A DNA stretch of 64,000 nucleotides from Kribbella kalugense (GTDB lineage Bacteria > Actinomycetota > Actinomycetes > Propionibacteriales > Kribbellaceae). Within the stretch, counting starts at the first letter, position 1. The number at the start of each line of letters is the position of its first letter. This document shows, one piece after another, positions 1-8,982 of the stretch. The translations under genes were made by a program, and so were the position numbers. Where the stretch lies: contig NZ_SODF01000002.1 of the NCBI RefSeq assembly GCF_004365875.1, positions 2,234,971 through 2,298,970 on the forward strand. The letters are read 5' to 3'. Under the pieces are notes generated by a model. The model saw nothing but the letters and a program-made list of their open reading frames with translations, made no database searches and had not been told where the DNA came from.

Positions 1-2
1 TC

Positions 3-1535
3 CGGGTCGCGGAGACCTGGAAGCTCAGCAACGTGAACGGGACCTTCACCCGGTTCATCGTCACCCGGGACCACCTGCCCGACGACATCGACCACGTCCA
101 GGAGATCGGCGACCTGCAGGTCAAGGCCGGCGGCCAGGACAAGAAGACCGAGGTGAAGACCGACGGCGACGTCACGTCGATCGCGGTCTCGGACATCAGC
201 AGCGGTACGGCGGAGCTCGACTTCTCGTACACGGTCAAGGGCGCGGTGGCCAAGGTCCTGGACGGGACCGAGGTGCGGTTCGCGCCGCTGACCGGGATCA
301 ACCTCCCGATCCAGCAGGCGAACGTGGTCTACAGCGTCCCTGAGGTTTCGCACGTGTCCTGCTTCGCGGGACCGATCGACAGCAACATCCCGTGCACGCT
401 GGCGCAGATCGGCGAGACGTCCGGACCGACCTTCCAGCAGGCCAACCTGCCGCCGGGCAACACGGTCCGGATGGCGGTCGGCTTCCCGACCGGCCAGATC
501 GCGGCCAACTCGATCGTCGAGTACCGCCACACCTTCAAGCGCGCTTTCTCCACCGACGCGGCGCAGCTGATCACCGCACTGGCTGTGCTGCTGCTCGGTG
601 CGATCGCGCTGTTCGCGCTGTACCGCCTGCGCGGCCGTGACCAGGTCGACCCGCGACGCGTCGTACCGGCGTCGCTGTTCAGCCTCGGCCAGGACACGCG
701 GATCGACTTCACCCCGCCGTCCGACCTGCGGCCCGGCGAGGTGGGCACGCTGATCGACGAGCGGATCGACCCGGTCGACGTGACCGCGACGATCATCGAC
801 CTGGCCGTCCGCGGTCACCTGACGATCATCGAGCAGGAGCACAGCACGGAGTACTCGCGTCCGGACTGGGAGCTGCGCCGGGTCGCCAACGCCCCGTCGG
901 AAGAGCTGCAGCGCTACGAGAACGTCCTGATCCGGGCGATCTTCGGCGACGCCGACTCGGTGCTCGTCTCCGAGCTCGGCCGTCAGGTCCGGGCGAACCT
1001 CGAGCAGGTCCAGGACGCCCTGTACGACGGTGTGGTCAAGCGCGGCTGGTTCAGCGAGCGCCCGGACCGGACTCGGTCGCTGTGGGCAACGATCGGCATC
1101 GCCACCACCGTGGTCGGTGTGATCGCGACCGTCCTGCTGGCACTGCTGTCGACCTGGGGTCTGCTGGGTATCGCCATCACGCTGGTCGGTGTCGGCCTGC
1201 TCATCGTCGGTCGCTACATGCCGGCCAAGGCTCCGGCCGCGGGCCGCGTCCTCGGTCAGGTCGCCGCGATCCGCGGTGAGCTGCTGGAGATGGACGTCAG
1301 CGAGCTGCCGACCGACCAGCACGCCGAGCTCTGCTCGCGCGCACTGCCGTACGCCGTTGTGCTGGGCGGCTCAGAGCGCTGGATCGACGCATTGGTCGCC
1401 ACTGACTCCACGCCGGACGAAGAGGACGAGGGCTTCACCTGGTACCGCGGTCCGCGCGGCTGGCACCTGCAGTACCTGCCGGACTCGCTCCGCAACCTCA
1501 CCACCAACCTGACGGGTGCGCTGTTCGCCCGCTAG
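3..1535 (+). CDS. DUF2207 domain membrane protein, 5' end outside window
   Basis: The reading frame is open from the first bases, so the true start and any signal peptide lie upstream. What is visible (about 510 residues) has an extracellular beta-rich N-terminal part, a membrane helix near residues 185-205, a charged region rich in Asp/Glu, and two further hydrophobic segments around residues 360-405, then a short cytoplasmic-looking tail. This order matches the DUF2207 family of predicted membrane proteins, whose function is unknown. A GTG at 33 is in frame but lies inside the conserved N-terminal domain and is unlikely to be the start. The gene ends at a strong hairpin shared with the convergent peptidase gene. 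Confidence 0.8.
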   Translation, partial: RVAETWKLSNVNGTFTRFIVTRDHLPDDIDHVQEIGDLQVKAGGQDKKTEVKTDGDVTSIAVSDISSGTAELDFSYTVKGAVAKVLDGTEVRFAPLTGINLPIQQANVVYSVPEVSHVSCFAGPIDSNIPCTLAQIGETSGPTFQQANLPPGNTVRMAVGFPTGQIAANSIVEYRHTFKRAFSTDAAQLITALAVLLLGAIALFALYRLRGRDQVDPRRVVPASLFSLGQDTRIDFTPPSDLRPGEVGTLIDERIDPVDVTATIIDLAVRGHLTIIEQEHSTEYSRPDWELRRVANAPSEELQRYENVLIRAIFGDADSVLVSELGRQVRANLEQVQDALYDGVVKRGWFSERPDRTRSLWATIGIATTVVGVIATVLLALLSTWGLLGIAITLVGVGLLIVGRYMPAKAPAAGRVLGQVAAIRGELLEMDVSELPTDQHAELCSRALPYAVVLGGSERWIDALVATDSTPDEEDEGFTWYRGPRGWHLQYLPDSLRNLTTNLTGALFAR

Positions 1536-1553
1536 ACGCTGTTCCCACACAGA

Positions 1554-1592
1554 ACAGAGCCCGCCACGCCGCCCCGGCGTGGCGGGCTCTGT
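1554..1592. terminator. Bidirectional hairpin terminator
   Basis: A perfect 18-bp stem (arms 1554-1571 and 1575-1592) with a 3-nt loop lies between two convergent genes, 19 nt past the DUF2207 stop and 14 nt past the stop of the C39 peptidase gene. There is no long T-tract, as is usual in high-GC actinobacteria. Confidence 0.85.
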
Positions 1593-1605
1593 CGTCCAAG
1601 GATTC

Positions 1606-2898
1606 CTACCAGTTGTGCTGCGGGGCCGGAGACGGCGGAAGCGGTACGCCGGCCGGGTGGATGACGTAGACCAGTCCACCCGAGTGCGGCACCCAGGCGT
1701 TCTCGAACGCGGTCCGGTCGTACGTCGTCCGCACCTGGTCGTTGCTGGCGATCAGATGTGACGCCGGGTCGTTGACGATCACGTTGCCGGCCTCGTCGAA
1801 CCCGACGATCACCATCAGGTGCCCGTTGGTCCCGTAGCCCGCACCCGGCAGGTCGCCCTTCTTGAACGACAGCGAGGCGACCAGTGGGATCCCAGCCTTG
1901 ATGAACTGCTCCGCCTCGGTCAATGACCGCAGCCGCGTGATGAACGCATCCACACCACGACTTCCGGCGTACGCCGTGTTGAACGGCCAGTTGCCCGCCC
2001 CGTCGTAGGAGTAGTCGAAGACCGAACGGGCCGAGTGATCCACCTGTGGATCTGTGTACGACGGGTCGACCCAGGCCGTCTCGTCCGCCGTCGGACCGGC
2101 GCCCCAGTAGTCGAGCACCATCGAGGTCGACGTCGCCGAGCACCAGGCCTCGCCGCCACCGTCCCACTGCGGGTACTGGCCGATGTGCGTCTCCTGCGAG
2201 TACGTCGGTACGTCGAGGACCATCCCCTCCGCACCACCAAGGGGGCTCACGGCAACTGTTTTGTCGGACGGCAGCCGGGAGGCCATCGCACCGACGGACC
2301 GGACCACCGGCGACTGCGTCGTACCACTCAGCCGGTACAGCGTGACCTTGAGCTGCCAGCGGTCCAGCCACTGACCGGACGCGGCCTGGAAGGTGTCGAC
2401 GGCAACGGATCCGTTCGCGTCGCCCTGGCTGGGCACGGAGGTCCGGTGGATGTCGCCGGCCGCGGTGTCGTCGCCGCCGGACCAGCGGCCGAGCACGTAC
2501 CACTTGGTGGCGGTGCCGAGGTTCGTCGTACCTGCCATCGAGACTTCGACCCAGGTCCCGGGCGGGGTGGTCGCGTCCCAGGACGCGACCAGTTCGGTCA
2601 GCCCGAAGCCGGTGCTGACGTGTGGCGAGATCCAGCTGGTCTGGTCGTAGCTCTTGGCGGTGCCGTCGCCGAACGGATCGACGTACGACGTGGTGCCGGT
2701 CGACGTACCGAAGGTGAGGGCGCCGTCGGCGACGGTGGTGCCGGCCTGCTCGCCGGCGAGGAAGTCGTCGGTCGACGTCCAGGTGCGGTAGGCGATCTCC
2801 CGAGCGGGCGCGACCTTGACGGCCTCGCTCGGCAGGACGCCGGCGCTGAGCACAACCGCGCCGACGACGAGGGCGGTGACAGAACGGGCGGTGGTCAT
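1606..2898 (-). CDS. Secreted C39-family cysteine peptidase
   Basis: A 430-residue protein with an N-terminal hydrophobic signal segment (about residues 5-25). The first 230 residues are a beta-rich region with no family I can name. The C-terminal 200 residues carry the papain-like peptidase C39 layout: catalytic Cys in EAWCSATSTSMVLDYW (about residue 255), catalytic His in NGHLMVIVGFD and Asp in VNDPAS. Stand-alone secreted C39 proteins are common in actinobacteria, and their substrates are mostly unknown. No ABC transporter or bacteriocin gene is nearby, so a role in leader-peptide processing is unlikely. The ATG at 2898 lacks a clear Shine-Dalgarno sequence but directly precedes the signal peptide. 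Confidence 0.8.
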   Translation of the reverse strand: MTTARSVTALVVGAVVLSAGVLPSEAVKVAPAREIAYRTWTSTDDFLAGEQAGTTVADGALTFGTSTGTTSYVDPFGDGTAKSYDQTSWISPHVSTGFGLTELVASWDATTPPGTWVEVSMAGTTNLGTATKWYVLGRWSGGDDTAAGDIHRTSVPSQGDANGSVAVDTFQAASGQWLDRWQLKVTLYRLSGTTQSPVVRSVGAMASRLPSDKTVAVSPLGGAEGMVLDVPTYSQETHIGQYPQWDGGGEAWCSATSTSMVLDYWGAGPTADETAWVDPSYTDPQVDHSARSVFDYSYDGAGNWPFNTAYAGSRGVDAFITRLRSLTEAEQFIKAGIPLVASLSFKKGDLPGAGYGTNGHLMVIVGFDEAGNVIVNDPASHLIASNDQVRTTYDRTAFENAWVPHSGGLVYVIHPAGVPLPPSPAPQHNW

Positions 2899-2958
2899 AA
2901 CTCGACGGTAGTCCCGGTGGCAGTCGCTGTCACTGTGAACGCGTGCCGCGGTAAAAAC

Positions 2959-3516
2959 TTACGAGCGTTTGTCCCATTCGTCTTTGAGCAGGGCGAAGAC
3001 GAGCTCGTCGGTCCACTCGCCCTTGAGGTACTCGTTCCGGACGAAATGCGCTTCCTGGCGCAGGCCGAGGCGCTTCAGCAGGTTCGCCGAGCCGTCGTTG
3101 CGGGCGTCCAGCCGGGCGATGATCCGGTGCATGCCGAGCTGCTCGAACCCGAGCCGCAGCAGCTCGACCGCTGCCTCGGTGGCGAACCCGCGGCCGGTGA
3201 ACTCCGGGTGGAACACGTACCCGAGCTCGCCGGTCCGGTGCTCGACGCTGTTCATGAACAGCGTGACCTCACCGACGTGCTGACCGGTCTCCCGTTGGAT
3301 GACAGCGAGGCTGAGCGCTTGTCCGTCACGGTCCATCGGGATATCGGCCAGCCGGCCGACGAGTGCTTCCTTGACCTGCTCCGGCGTGCGCGCGTCGTAC
3401 AGCAGGTAACGGGCGACGTCCGGGTTCGACTGCAGTTTCAGCAGGTCGTCGTAGTCGGTGTCGACGTAGCGGCGCAGTGTCAGGCGGTCGGTCTCGATCG
3501 GCAGTGAAGAGCTCAC
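2959..3516 (-). CDS. GNAT N-acetyltransferase, RimJ/RimL-like
   Basis: The 185-residue protein opens with the ETDRLTLRR pattern typical of RimJ/RimL-type acetyltransferases. It carries an acetyl-CoA binding loop FTGRGFATEA (about residues 107-116) and the later RNDGSANLLKRLG motif, where the Asn-x-x-S/A-x-x-x-x-x-K pattern of this group is clear. The family moves an acetyl group from acetyl-CoA to amino groups of proteins, antibiotics or small molecules. The substrate cannot be read from the sequence. Start is GTG at 3516, with no obvious Shine-Dalgarno sequence. The gene lies between two secreted-hydrolase genes on the same strand, with a gap on each side. Confidence 0.85.
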   Translation of the reverse strand: MSSSLPIETDRLTLRRYVDTDYDDLLKLQSNPDVARYLLYDARTPEQVKEALVGRLADIPMDRDGQALSLAVIQRETGQHVGEVTLFMNSVEHRTGELGYVFHPEFTGRGFATEAAVELLRLGFEQLGMHRIIARLDARNDGSANLLKRLGLRQEAHFVRNEYLKGEWTDELVFALLKDEWDKRS

Positions 3517-3547
3517 CGATCGAGACTAAGTGACCGCCGCAACAGAT

Positions 3548-4396
3548 TTAGCCGTTCGCCAGTGCCGTCAGTCGCGACATGTCGCCGTTGAACCGGTTCG
3601 AGTCGACCGGCGACGAGGTGTACTGCCAGATGGTGTGGAACGGCCAGCCGCCGGGCAGCGTCCCCGGCGAGGAGGCGTACTTCGCCACCCACAGCGGGTT
3701 GGTGGAGTTGAACGCGGTGCTGTTACCGGTGCAGGTGCTCCACCAGTCCAGGTTGGTGTAGATCGGCACATCCCGGCCGGTCCGCGCCTTGTAGGTGTTG
3801 GCGAAGTCGCGGATCCAGGCGACCATCGACGCCGCGCTCAGCCCATAACAGGTCGCGCCGTACGGGTTGTACTCGATGTCGAGTGCGCCCGGCAGCGTCT
3901 TGCCGTCCTTGGACCAACCGCCGCCGTGGGCCAGGAAGTAGGTGGCCTGGTTGGCGCCGCTGGAGTCGTTCGGGGTGGCGAAGTGGTACGAGCCGCGGAT
4001 CATCCCGACGTTGTAGGACCCGTTGTACTGCTGGGCGAAGTACGGGTTTGTGTAGTAGTTGCCTTCGGTCGCCTTCACGTAGGCGAACTTCTTGCCGGCA
4101 CTCCAGTACGACGCCCAGTTGACGTTGCCCTGGTGACTCGACACGTCGATGCCTTCGACGGTGGCGTCCGGCGCCATCACGGCCGGCGCTGCTTTGGTCG
4201 TGGTGTTCTGCGTCCAGCCCATGTACGCGTCGCCGGCCTTGTCGATGCCGTGCTGACGGGCCTGCGGGGTGGGTTGGTGGGAGGCGGTGCTGCTCGGTGT
4301 GCCTTCCGGGCTGACGGGGCTTGCTTGGGCGGGGCCGATCGAGGCCAGGAACAGGCCAAGAGTCACGGCGGCACCCGTGAAAAGGGCGGACTTCAC
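3548..4396 (-). CDS. Secreted GH25 lysozyme
   Basis: A 282-residue muramidase of glycoside hydrolase family 25, which cuts the MurNAc-GlcNAc bond of peptidoglycan. A signal peptide occupies residues 1-26 (hydrophobic, ending PAQA). The catalytic domain begins with EGIDVSSHQG and includes FAYVKATEG, GSYHFA and the ALDIEYN motif that supplies the acidic catalytic pair. The GTG at 4396 is chosen because it is preceded by GGAGGAAACC at ideal spacing and opens directly into the signal peptide. A longer frame starting at 4462 has no such support. Domain length fits the family; no cell-wall binding repeat is seen. Confidence 0.9.
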   Translation of the reverse strand: MKSALFTGAAVTLGLFLASIGPAQASPVSPEGTPSSTASHQPTPQARQHGIDKAGDAYMGWTQNTTTKAAPAVMAPDATVEGIDVSSHQGNVNWASYWSAGKKFAYVKATEGNYYTNPYFAQQYNGSYNVGMIRGSYHFATPNDSSGANQATYFLAHGGGWSKDGKTLPGALDIEYNPYGATCYGLSAASMVAWIRDFANTYKARTGRDVPIYTNLDWWSTCTGNSTAFNSTNPLWVAKYASSPGTLPGGWPFHTIWQYTSSPVDSNRFNGDMSRLTALANG

Positions 4397-4530
4397 GGTT
4401 TCCTCCAGAGCGATGAGGGGCGGACAGAGCGCTCGGACAACAGTCTTCCCCCAATCCGGCAAGAAGCAACCCCTAACTCGGTGAGTTCGGTGGTTATTTA
4501 CTAGAGGTCACCTCCCGCTACCCTTGATCG

Positions 4531-5964
4531 GTGACACTTCGCTTGTACGACACCGCGACGGCAGCAGTGAGGGATTTCGAGCCGGTCCATCCGGGCCAGG
4601 TCGGGATCTACCACTGTGGGCTGACGGTGCAGGGTGCCCCGCACGTCGGGCACATCTACAAGGAAGTGGTCTTCGACGTACTGCGGCGCTGGCTCGAGCG
4701 CTCCGGCTACCAGGTCACCGTGATCGCGAACGTGACCGACATCGAGGACAAGATCCTGGCCAAGTCGGCCGAACGCGGCATCCCGTGGTGGGCGCACGCC
4801 TACGAGTTCGAGCGCGAGCTGCACTGGGCCTACGACGTGCTCGGCTGCCGCCCGCCGACGTACGAACCGCGGGCCACCGGGCACATCCCGGAGATGCTCG
4901 AGATGATCGAGCAGCTGATCGACCGCGGCTATGCGTACGTCGCCCCGGACGGGTCCGGCGACGTCTACTTCGACGTCCGGTCCTGGCCGGAGTACGGCGC
5001 CTTGTCGCACCAGCGGATCGACGACATGGAAGCCGCCGAGGACGCGGACCCGCGCGGCAAGCGGGACCCGCGCGACTTCGCGCTCTGGAAGGGCTGGACC
5101 GACGCCACGCCGCGGACCGCCTCCTGGCCGGCGCCGTGGGGTCGCGGCCGCCCGGGCTGGCACATCGAGTGCTCGGCGATGGCGGGCAAGTACCTCGGCG
5201 AGGAGTTCGACATCCACGGCGGCGGGCTCGACCTGCGCTTCCCGCACCACGAGAACGAGTTGGCCCAGTCGACCGCGGTCGGGCAGAAGTTCGCCCGGTT
5301 CTGGATGCACAACGCGCTCGTCACCACGGCCGGCGAGAAGATGTCGAAGTCGATGGGCAACAGCGCCGTCGTGCGCAACGTGGTCGCGCGGGTCCGCCCG
5401 ATCGAGCTGCGCTATTACCTGGTCCAGTCGCACTACCGGTCGGTGGTGGAGTTCTCCTTCGAGGCACTCGACGAGGCCGCGAAGAGCTTCCAGCGGATCG
5501 ACGGGTTCGTCACCCGGGCCGTCGAGGTGACCGGTGGCGTCGAGCCGTCGGACGAGTTGCCGGCGGACTTCGTCGCCGCGATGGACGATGACTTGGGTAC
5601 GCCGGCCGCGGTCGCCGTACTGCACAACACCGTGCGCGACGGGAACAAGCTGGTCGCCGACGGGGACTCGGCCGCGCTGCGGGACGCGCTCTCTTCGGTG
5701 CGCGGCATGCTCGCAGTACTCGGGCTGGATCCGCTGGCCGAGCCGTGGGCCTCGCGGGCCGCGGGTGGCGACGAGCTGACTGAGGTCGTCGACGGGCTGG
5801 TGAAGGCGCTGCTGGAGCAGCGGCAGGCCGCACGTGCTCGCAAGGACTATGCCGCGGCGGACGCTGTCCGCGACCGGCTGAAGGCGCTCGGCGTCGTCGT
5901 CGAGGACACTCCGCAGGGGCCGCGTTGGTCGCTCGCGGAGTCCACTACAACTGAGGGAAACTGA
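4531..5964 (+). CDS. cysS: Cysteinyl-tRNA synthetase
   Basis: Class I aminoacyl-tRNA synthetase of 477 residues, charging tRNA-Cys with cysteine. Visible motifs: the zinc Cys in YHCGLT (residue 29), the HIGH-like signature PHVGHIY (residues 38-44), the zinc-site WHIECSAM near residue 212, the FPHHENE block near 240, and the KMSKS loop GEKMSKSMGN near 270. Length and motif spacing are normal for CysRS rather than the shorter MshC of mycothiol synthesis, which it resembles. Start is GTG at 4531. The rlmB gene begins one base after the stop, so the two are cotranscribed, as is common in actinobacteria. Confidence 0.96.
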   Translation: MTLRLYDTATAAVRDFEPVHPGQVGIYHCGLTVQGAPHVGHIYKEVVFDVLRRWLERSGYQVTVIANVTDIEDKILAKSAERGIPWWAHAYEFERELHWAYDVLGCRPPTYEPRATGHIPEMLEMIEQLIDRGYAYVAPDGSGDVYFDVRSWPEYGALSHQRIDDMEAAEDADPRGKRDPRDFALWKGWTDATPRTASWPAPWGRGRPGWHIECSAMAGKYLGEEFDIHGGGLDLRFPHHENELAQSTAVGQKFARFWMHNALVTTAGEKMSKSMGNSAVVRNVVARVRPIELRYYLVQSHYRSVVEFSFEALDEAAKSFQRIDGFVTRAVEVTGGVEPSDELPADFVAAMDDDLGTPAAVAVLHNTVRDGNKLVADGDSAALRDALSSVRGMLAVLGLDPLAEPWASRAAGGDELTEVVDGLVKALLEQRQAARARKDYAAADAVRDRLKALGVVVEDTPQGPRWSLAESTTTEGN

Positions 5965-5965
5965 C

Positions 5966-6928
5966 GTGCCAGGCAGTAGCCAGCGTAAGGGCGCCATCCG
6001 GAAGAAGCCGAAGGGGAATCCGACGGCCGGCTCCGGTGGCCGGGTTCGCCGCGGTCTCGAGGGCCGCGGCCCGACGCCGAAGGCGGAGGACCGGGTCAAG
6101 CACCCCGCGCACAAGCGGGCCAAGGCGGCCGAACGCTCCAAGGAACGCGAGCGCAGCCGGCGTCCGGTCCGCAAGGACGCCGAGGCGTCGGTCGAGTGGG
6201 TGTACGGGCGGAACCCGGTGGTCGAGGCGCTCCGGGCCGGCGTACCGGCCGCGGCCCTACATGTTGCCGAAGGCACCGAACGGGACGCCCGGCTGCGTGA
6301 GGCGCTGCTGCTCGCGGTCGAGACCGGTGTCTCCGTGCTCGAGGTGCCGCGGACGGAGCTCGACCGGGTCACCGCGGGCGGTTCGCACCAGGGCGTCGCG
6401 TTGCAGATCCCGCCGTACGAGTACGCACACCCGGACGACCTGCTGACCCGCGCGTACGCGGCGAACGAGGTGCCGTTGATCGTCGCGCTCGATGGTGTGA
6501 CGGACCCACGCAACCTGGGCGCGATCACCCGGTCCGCTGCCGCGTTCGGTGCGCACGGTGTCGTCGTACCGGAACGTCGTACGGCGTCCATGTCGGCGTC
6601 GGCGTGGAAGACCTCGGCCGGTGCCGCGGCCCGCATCCCGGTCGCTCGCGCGGGCAACCTCAACCGCGCACTCAAGTCCTACAAGGACGCCGGCCTGATG
6701 GTGATCGGCCTGGACATGAACGGCGCCATCGACCTGCCCGCCTTCGACGCCGCCACCGAGCCGCTCGTGCTCGTCATCGGCTCCGAAGGCAAAGGCCTGG
6801 CCCGCCTGGTCCGCGAAAACTGCGACCTGATCGTCTCCATCCCGATGACGTCCGCCACCGAATCCCTCAACGCCGGCATAGCCGCCGGCATCACCCTCTA
6901 CGAAATAGCCCGCCACCGCGCGAACTGA
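5966..6928 (+). CDS. rlmB: 23S rRNA 2'-O-methyltransferase, RlmB type (SpoU family)
   Basis: A 320-residue SpoU/TrmD-superfamily enzyme that probably methylates the 2'-OH of a conserved guanosine in the 23S rRNA peptidyl-transferase region. The first 65 residues are a Lys/Arg-rich tail. A substrate-binding domain follows (starting VYGRNPVVEALRAG, about residue 78), then the SPOUT catalytic domain with the three signatures DGVTDPRNLGAI, VIGSEGKGL and SIPMTSATESLNAG, which form the trefoil knot that binds S-adenosylmethionine. GTG start at 5966, one base after cysS. A strong hairpin terminator follows. Confidence 0.93.
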   Translation: MPGSSQRKGAIRKKPKGNPTAGSGGRVRRGLEGRGPTPKAEDRVKHPAHKRAKAAERSKERERSRRPVRKDAEASVEWVYGRNPVVEALRAGVPAAALHVAEGTERDARLREALLLAVETGVSVLEVPRTELDRVTAGGSHQGVALQIPPYEYAHPDDLLTRAYAANEVPLIVALDGVTDPRNLGAITRSAAAFGAHGVVVPERRTASMSASAWKTSAGAAARIPVARAGNLNRALKSYKDAGLMVIGLDMNGAIDLPAFDAATEPLVLVIGSEGKGLARLVRENCDLIVSIPMTSATESLNAGIAAGITLYEIARHRAN

Positions 6929-6936
6929 ACAACAGA

Positions 6937-6971
6937 ACAGCGCCCCGGACCACGACGGTCCGGGGCGCTGT
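6937..6971. terminator. Hairpin terminator after rlmB
   Basis: A perfect 15-bp GC-rich stem (arms 6937-6951 and 6957-6971, loop of 5 nt) followed by a short T run lies between the convergent rlmB and streptogrisin genes and can serve both strands. Confidence 0.88.
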
Positions 6972-6983
6972 TTGGTGTCTGGG

Positions 6984-7868
6984 TCAGTAGACGCTGACGC
7001 CGTAGCGGGAGAGGGCTTCGGTGACGGGCTGGAAGTAGGTGGTGCCGCCGGAGGAGCAGTTGCCGGAGCCGCCGGAGGTGAGTCCGAGGGCTACCGAGCC
7101 GGCGAACAGTGCGCCACCGGAGTCGCCACCCTCGGCGCAGACGTTGGTCTTGATCAGGCCGGTGACGGTGCCCTCGGCGTAGTTCACCGTGGCGTTCACT
7201 GCCTGGACCGTGCCGCTGTGCACACCGGTGGTGCTACCGCTGCGCTTGACCGCCTGGCCGACGCTGGCGTTGCCGGCCGACGTAATGTCCTGCGAGGTGC
7301 CGTTGTACAGATCCACCGTGCCGGCGTGGTTCGTGTACGACGCGCTGTACTTCACGATCGCGTAGTCGTTACCCGGGAAGCTCGACCCGTAGGTCGTACC
7401 GAGCAGCGTGGTCTTGCTGGAGTTCGAGTACCAGCTCGACGCGATGTTGCCGCAGTGACCCGCGGTCAGGAAGTAGTACGTGCTGCCGCTGCGCACGTTG
7501 AAGCCGAGCGAGCAGCGGTACTGCCCGCCGTAGATGGCGTCGCCACCGGCGATGAACTTGGTCAGCTTGCCGGACATCTTCTGCAGCGTGACCCGGTCAC
7601 CGAACTGCTTGGTGACACCGGTCAGCTGGGCCAGCTTCGCGCCGGTGACCGTGCTGTCGTACGACACGATGATCCGGCCGCTCGGGTCGGTCTCCCACGC
7701 CGTACCCGGGATCGTCGCGTCCTTGCTCAGGGTCGACGTGATCGCGGTGGCGGACAGGGTGGTGGGATTGATGGGCGCGGCCGAGGCCTGCGTTGCCAGA
7801 AGTCCGGCAGCTGCAAGCCCGGCCGCGGCCAGGAGAGCGGTGGTACGGCGGAAATGGGACATGTTCAC
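6984..7868 (-). CDS. Secreted S1-family serine protease, streptogrisin-like (copy 1)
   Basis: Chymotrypsin-fold alpha-lytic/streptogrisin-type protease of about 294 residues made as a pre-pro-protein. Signal peptide at residues 3-30; a pro-region follows containing SYDSTVTGAKLAQLTG; the mature part starts near IAGGDAIYGG. The triad is visible: His in FLTAGHCG, Asp in GNDYAIV and Ser in EGGDSGGALF. Paired cysteines flank the His (CSLGF...GHC) and Ser (NVCAEG...GNCSSGG). GTG at 7868 is chosen because GAGGAGG lies 8 nt upstream; the ATG at 7862 is an alternative. It is a tandem paralogue of the next gene upstream on this strand. Confidence 0.9.
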   Translation of the reverse strand: MNMSHFRRTTALLAAAGLAAAGLLATQASAAPINPTTLSATAITSTLSKDATIPGTAWETDPSGRIIVSYDSTVTGAKLAQLTGVTKQFGDRVTLQKMSGKLTKFIAGGDAIYGGQYRCSLGFNVRSGSTYYFLTAGHCGNIASSWYSNSSKTTLLGTTYGSSFPGNDYAIVKYSASYTNHAGTVDLYNGTSQDITSAGNASVGQAVKRSGSTTGVHSGTVQAVNATVNYAEGTVTGLIKTNVCAEGGDSGGALFAGSVALGLTSGGSGNCSSGGTTYFQPVTEALSRYGVSVY

Positions 7869-7993
7869 GGTTTCAGCCTCCTCACGATGAGGACGCCTTC
7901 GGGGCGGGGCGTCCTTGACTTCAACCGTGTCCAGTCCTACCCCGTATCTCCCTGAGTATTCAAGAGGTTCCGGAGAGTAGGGGAAACCTCCGC

Positions 7994-8872
7994 TTAGTAG
8001 ATCGAGACGCCGTACACGTTGAGGGCTTCCACGACCGGCTGGAAGTAGGTCACCCCACCCGAGGTGCAATCACCGGAGCCACCGGAGGTGAGGCCGAAGG
8101 CCCACTGCCGGTAGAACAGCGGCCCGCCGGAGTCGCCCGGCTCGGCGCACACGCTGGTGCGGATCAGGCCGGCCACGCGTCCGTCGCCGTAGTTCACGGT
8201 CGCGTTCAGTCCGGTCACCCGGCCGCTGTGCAGGCCGCTGGTCGCACCGGAGCGGTACACCAGCTGGTTGAGCCCCGGGTTCATCGCCGTGGTGATGTCC
8301 TGCGAGTGCCCGTTGTACAGGTACACGCTGCCGCCCGGCGGCTTCATCTTGATGTCGGTGCGGTAGACGACCAGCGAGTAGTCGTTCCACGGGTAGCTGG
8401 CGTTGACCACCGCGCCGGTGTAGACGGCGTGGTTTTGGTCCTGGTACCAGCGGGCCGCGGCGACACCACAGTGACCGGCAGTGAGGAAGTAGTACTTACC
8501 GCGCCGCTGCACGTTGAAGCCGACGGAGCACTTGTACTCGCCGCCGAACGTCGCCATGCCGCCGCTGATGTACTTCTGCAGCTTGCCGGGCAGCTTCTCC
8601 AGCGTGATGTTCGAGGCGAGCTGCTTGGTCAGACCGGTCAGCTTGGTCAGTTTGGTGCCGGTGACGGTGGAGTCGTACGACACCACGACGGTGCCGTCCG
8701 GCTTGGTCATCCACGCCGTACCAGGGGTGTAGATCTGGTCGTTCAGCGTCTCGGTGATCGCTTTGGCGGAAAGTCGTGGCGGCTTGACCGGGTCCGCCTT
8801 GGCCGGTACGGCGGCGGCCAGGGCGAGCGCGGCAGCCGCCACCACGGCCGCGGTTCGTCGCAGAGTTTTCAT
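7994..8872 (-). CDS. Secreted S1-family serine protease, streptogrisin-like (copy 2)
   Basis: About 292 residues with the same plan as its neighbour: signal peptide (residues 1-26, ending PAKA), pro-region with the shared SYDSTVTGTKLTKLTG block, and a mature domain with YFLTAGHCG (His), WNDYSLVVY (Asp) and EPGDSGGPLF (Ser). Ser-site and His-site cysteine pairs are conserved. ATG at 8872 is preceded by GGAAGG at 9 nt; another in-frame ATG lies at 8878. The 125-bp gap to copy 1 lets either gene have its own promoter. The pair most likely arose by tandem duplication and then diverged, mainly in the surface loop between Asp and Ser (an added IKMKPPG segment). Confidence 0.9.
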   Translation of the reverse strand: MKTLRRTAAVVAAAALALAAAVPAKADPVKPPRLSAKAITETLNDQIYTPGTAWMTKPDGTVVVSYDSTVTGTKLTKLTGLTKQLASNITLEKLPGKLQKYISGGMATFGGEYKCSVGFNVQRRGKYYFLTAGHCGVAAARWYQDQNHAVYTGAVVNASYPWNDYSLVVYRTDIKMKPPGGSVYLYNGHSQDITTAMNPGLNQLVYRSGATSGLHSGRVTGLNATVNYGDGRVAGLIRTSVCAEPGDSGGPLFYRQWAFGLTSGGSGDCTSGGVTYFQPVVEALNVYGVSIY

Positions 8873-8946
8873 GGTCATCAGCCTTCCGGGGCGTACGGCT
8901 CTGATGCGCGAGATGGCAGCAAGAGGACGGGTTCCCAACCTTAGAG

Positions 8947-8982
8947 GTCCAGCCGGTCAGTCCAGCCGGTCAGTCCAGCCGG
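8947..8982. repeat. 13-bp tandem repeat over a tetR stop codon
   Basis: The unit GTCCAGCCGGTCA is repeated 2.8 times without a mismatch (8947-8959, 8960-8972, 8973-8982). The last copy encodes the final Leu-Asp of the TetR-type regulator and the middle copy contains its stop codon. Such short perfect repeats usually arise by replication slippage. Confidence 0.9.

Noticed and set aside
4531..5964. Considering the cysS gene as mshC (mycothiol ligase)
   Set aside because: MshC is shorter, about 410 residues. The 477-residue length, C-terminal anticodon region and rlmB linkage fit CysRS.
4501..6675. 724-codon open frame antisense to cysS-rlmB
   Set aside because: Both sense genes have complete catalytic motifs. 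The antisense frame shows only GC-driven composition.
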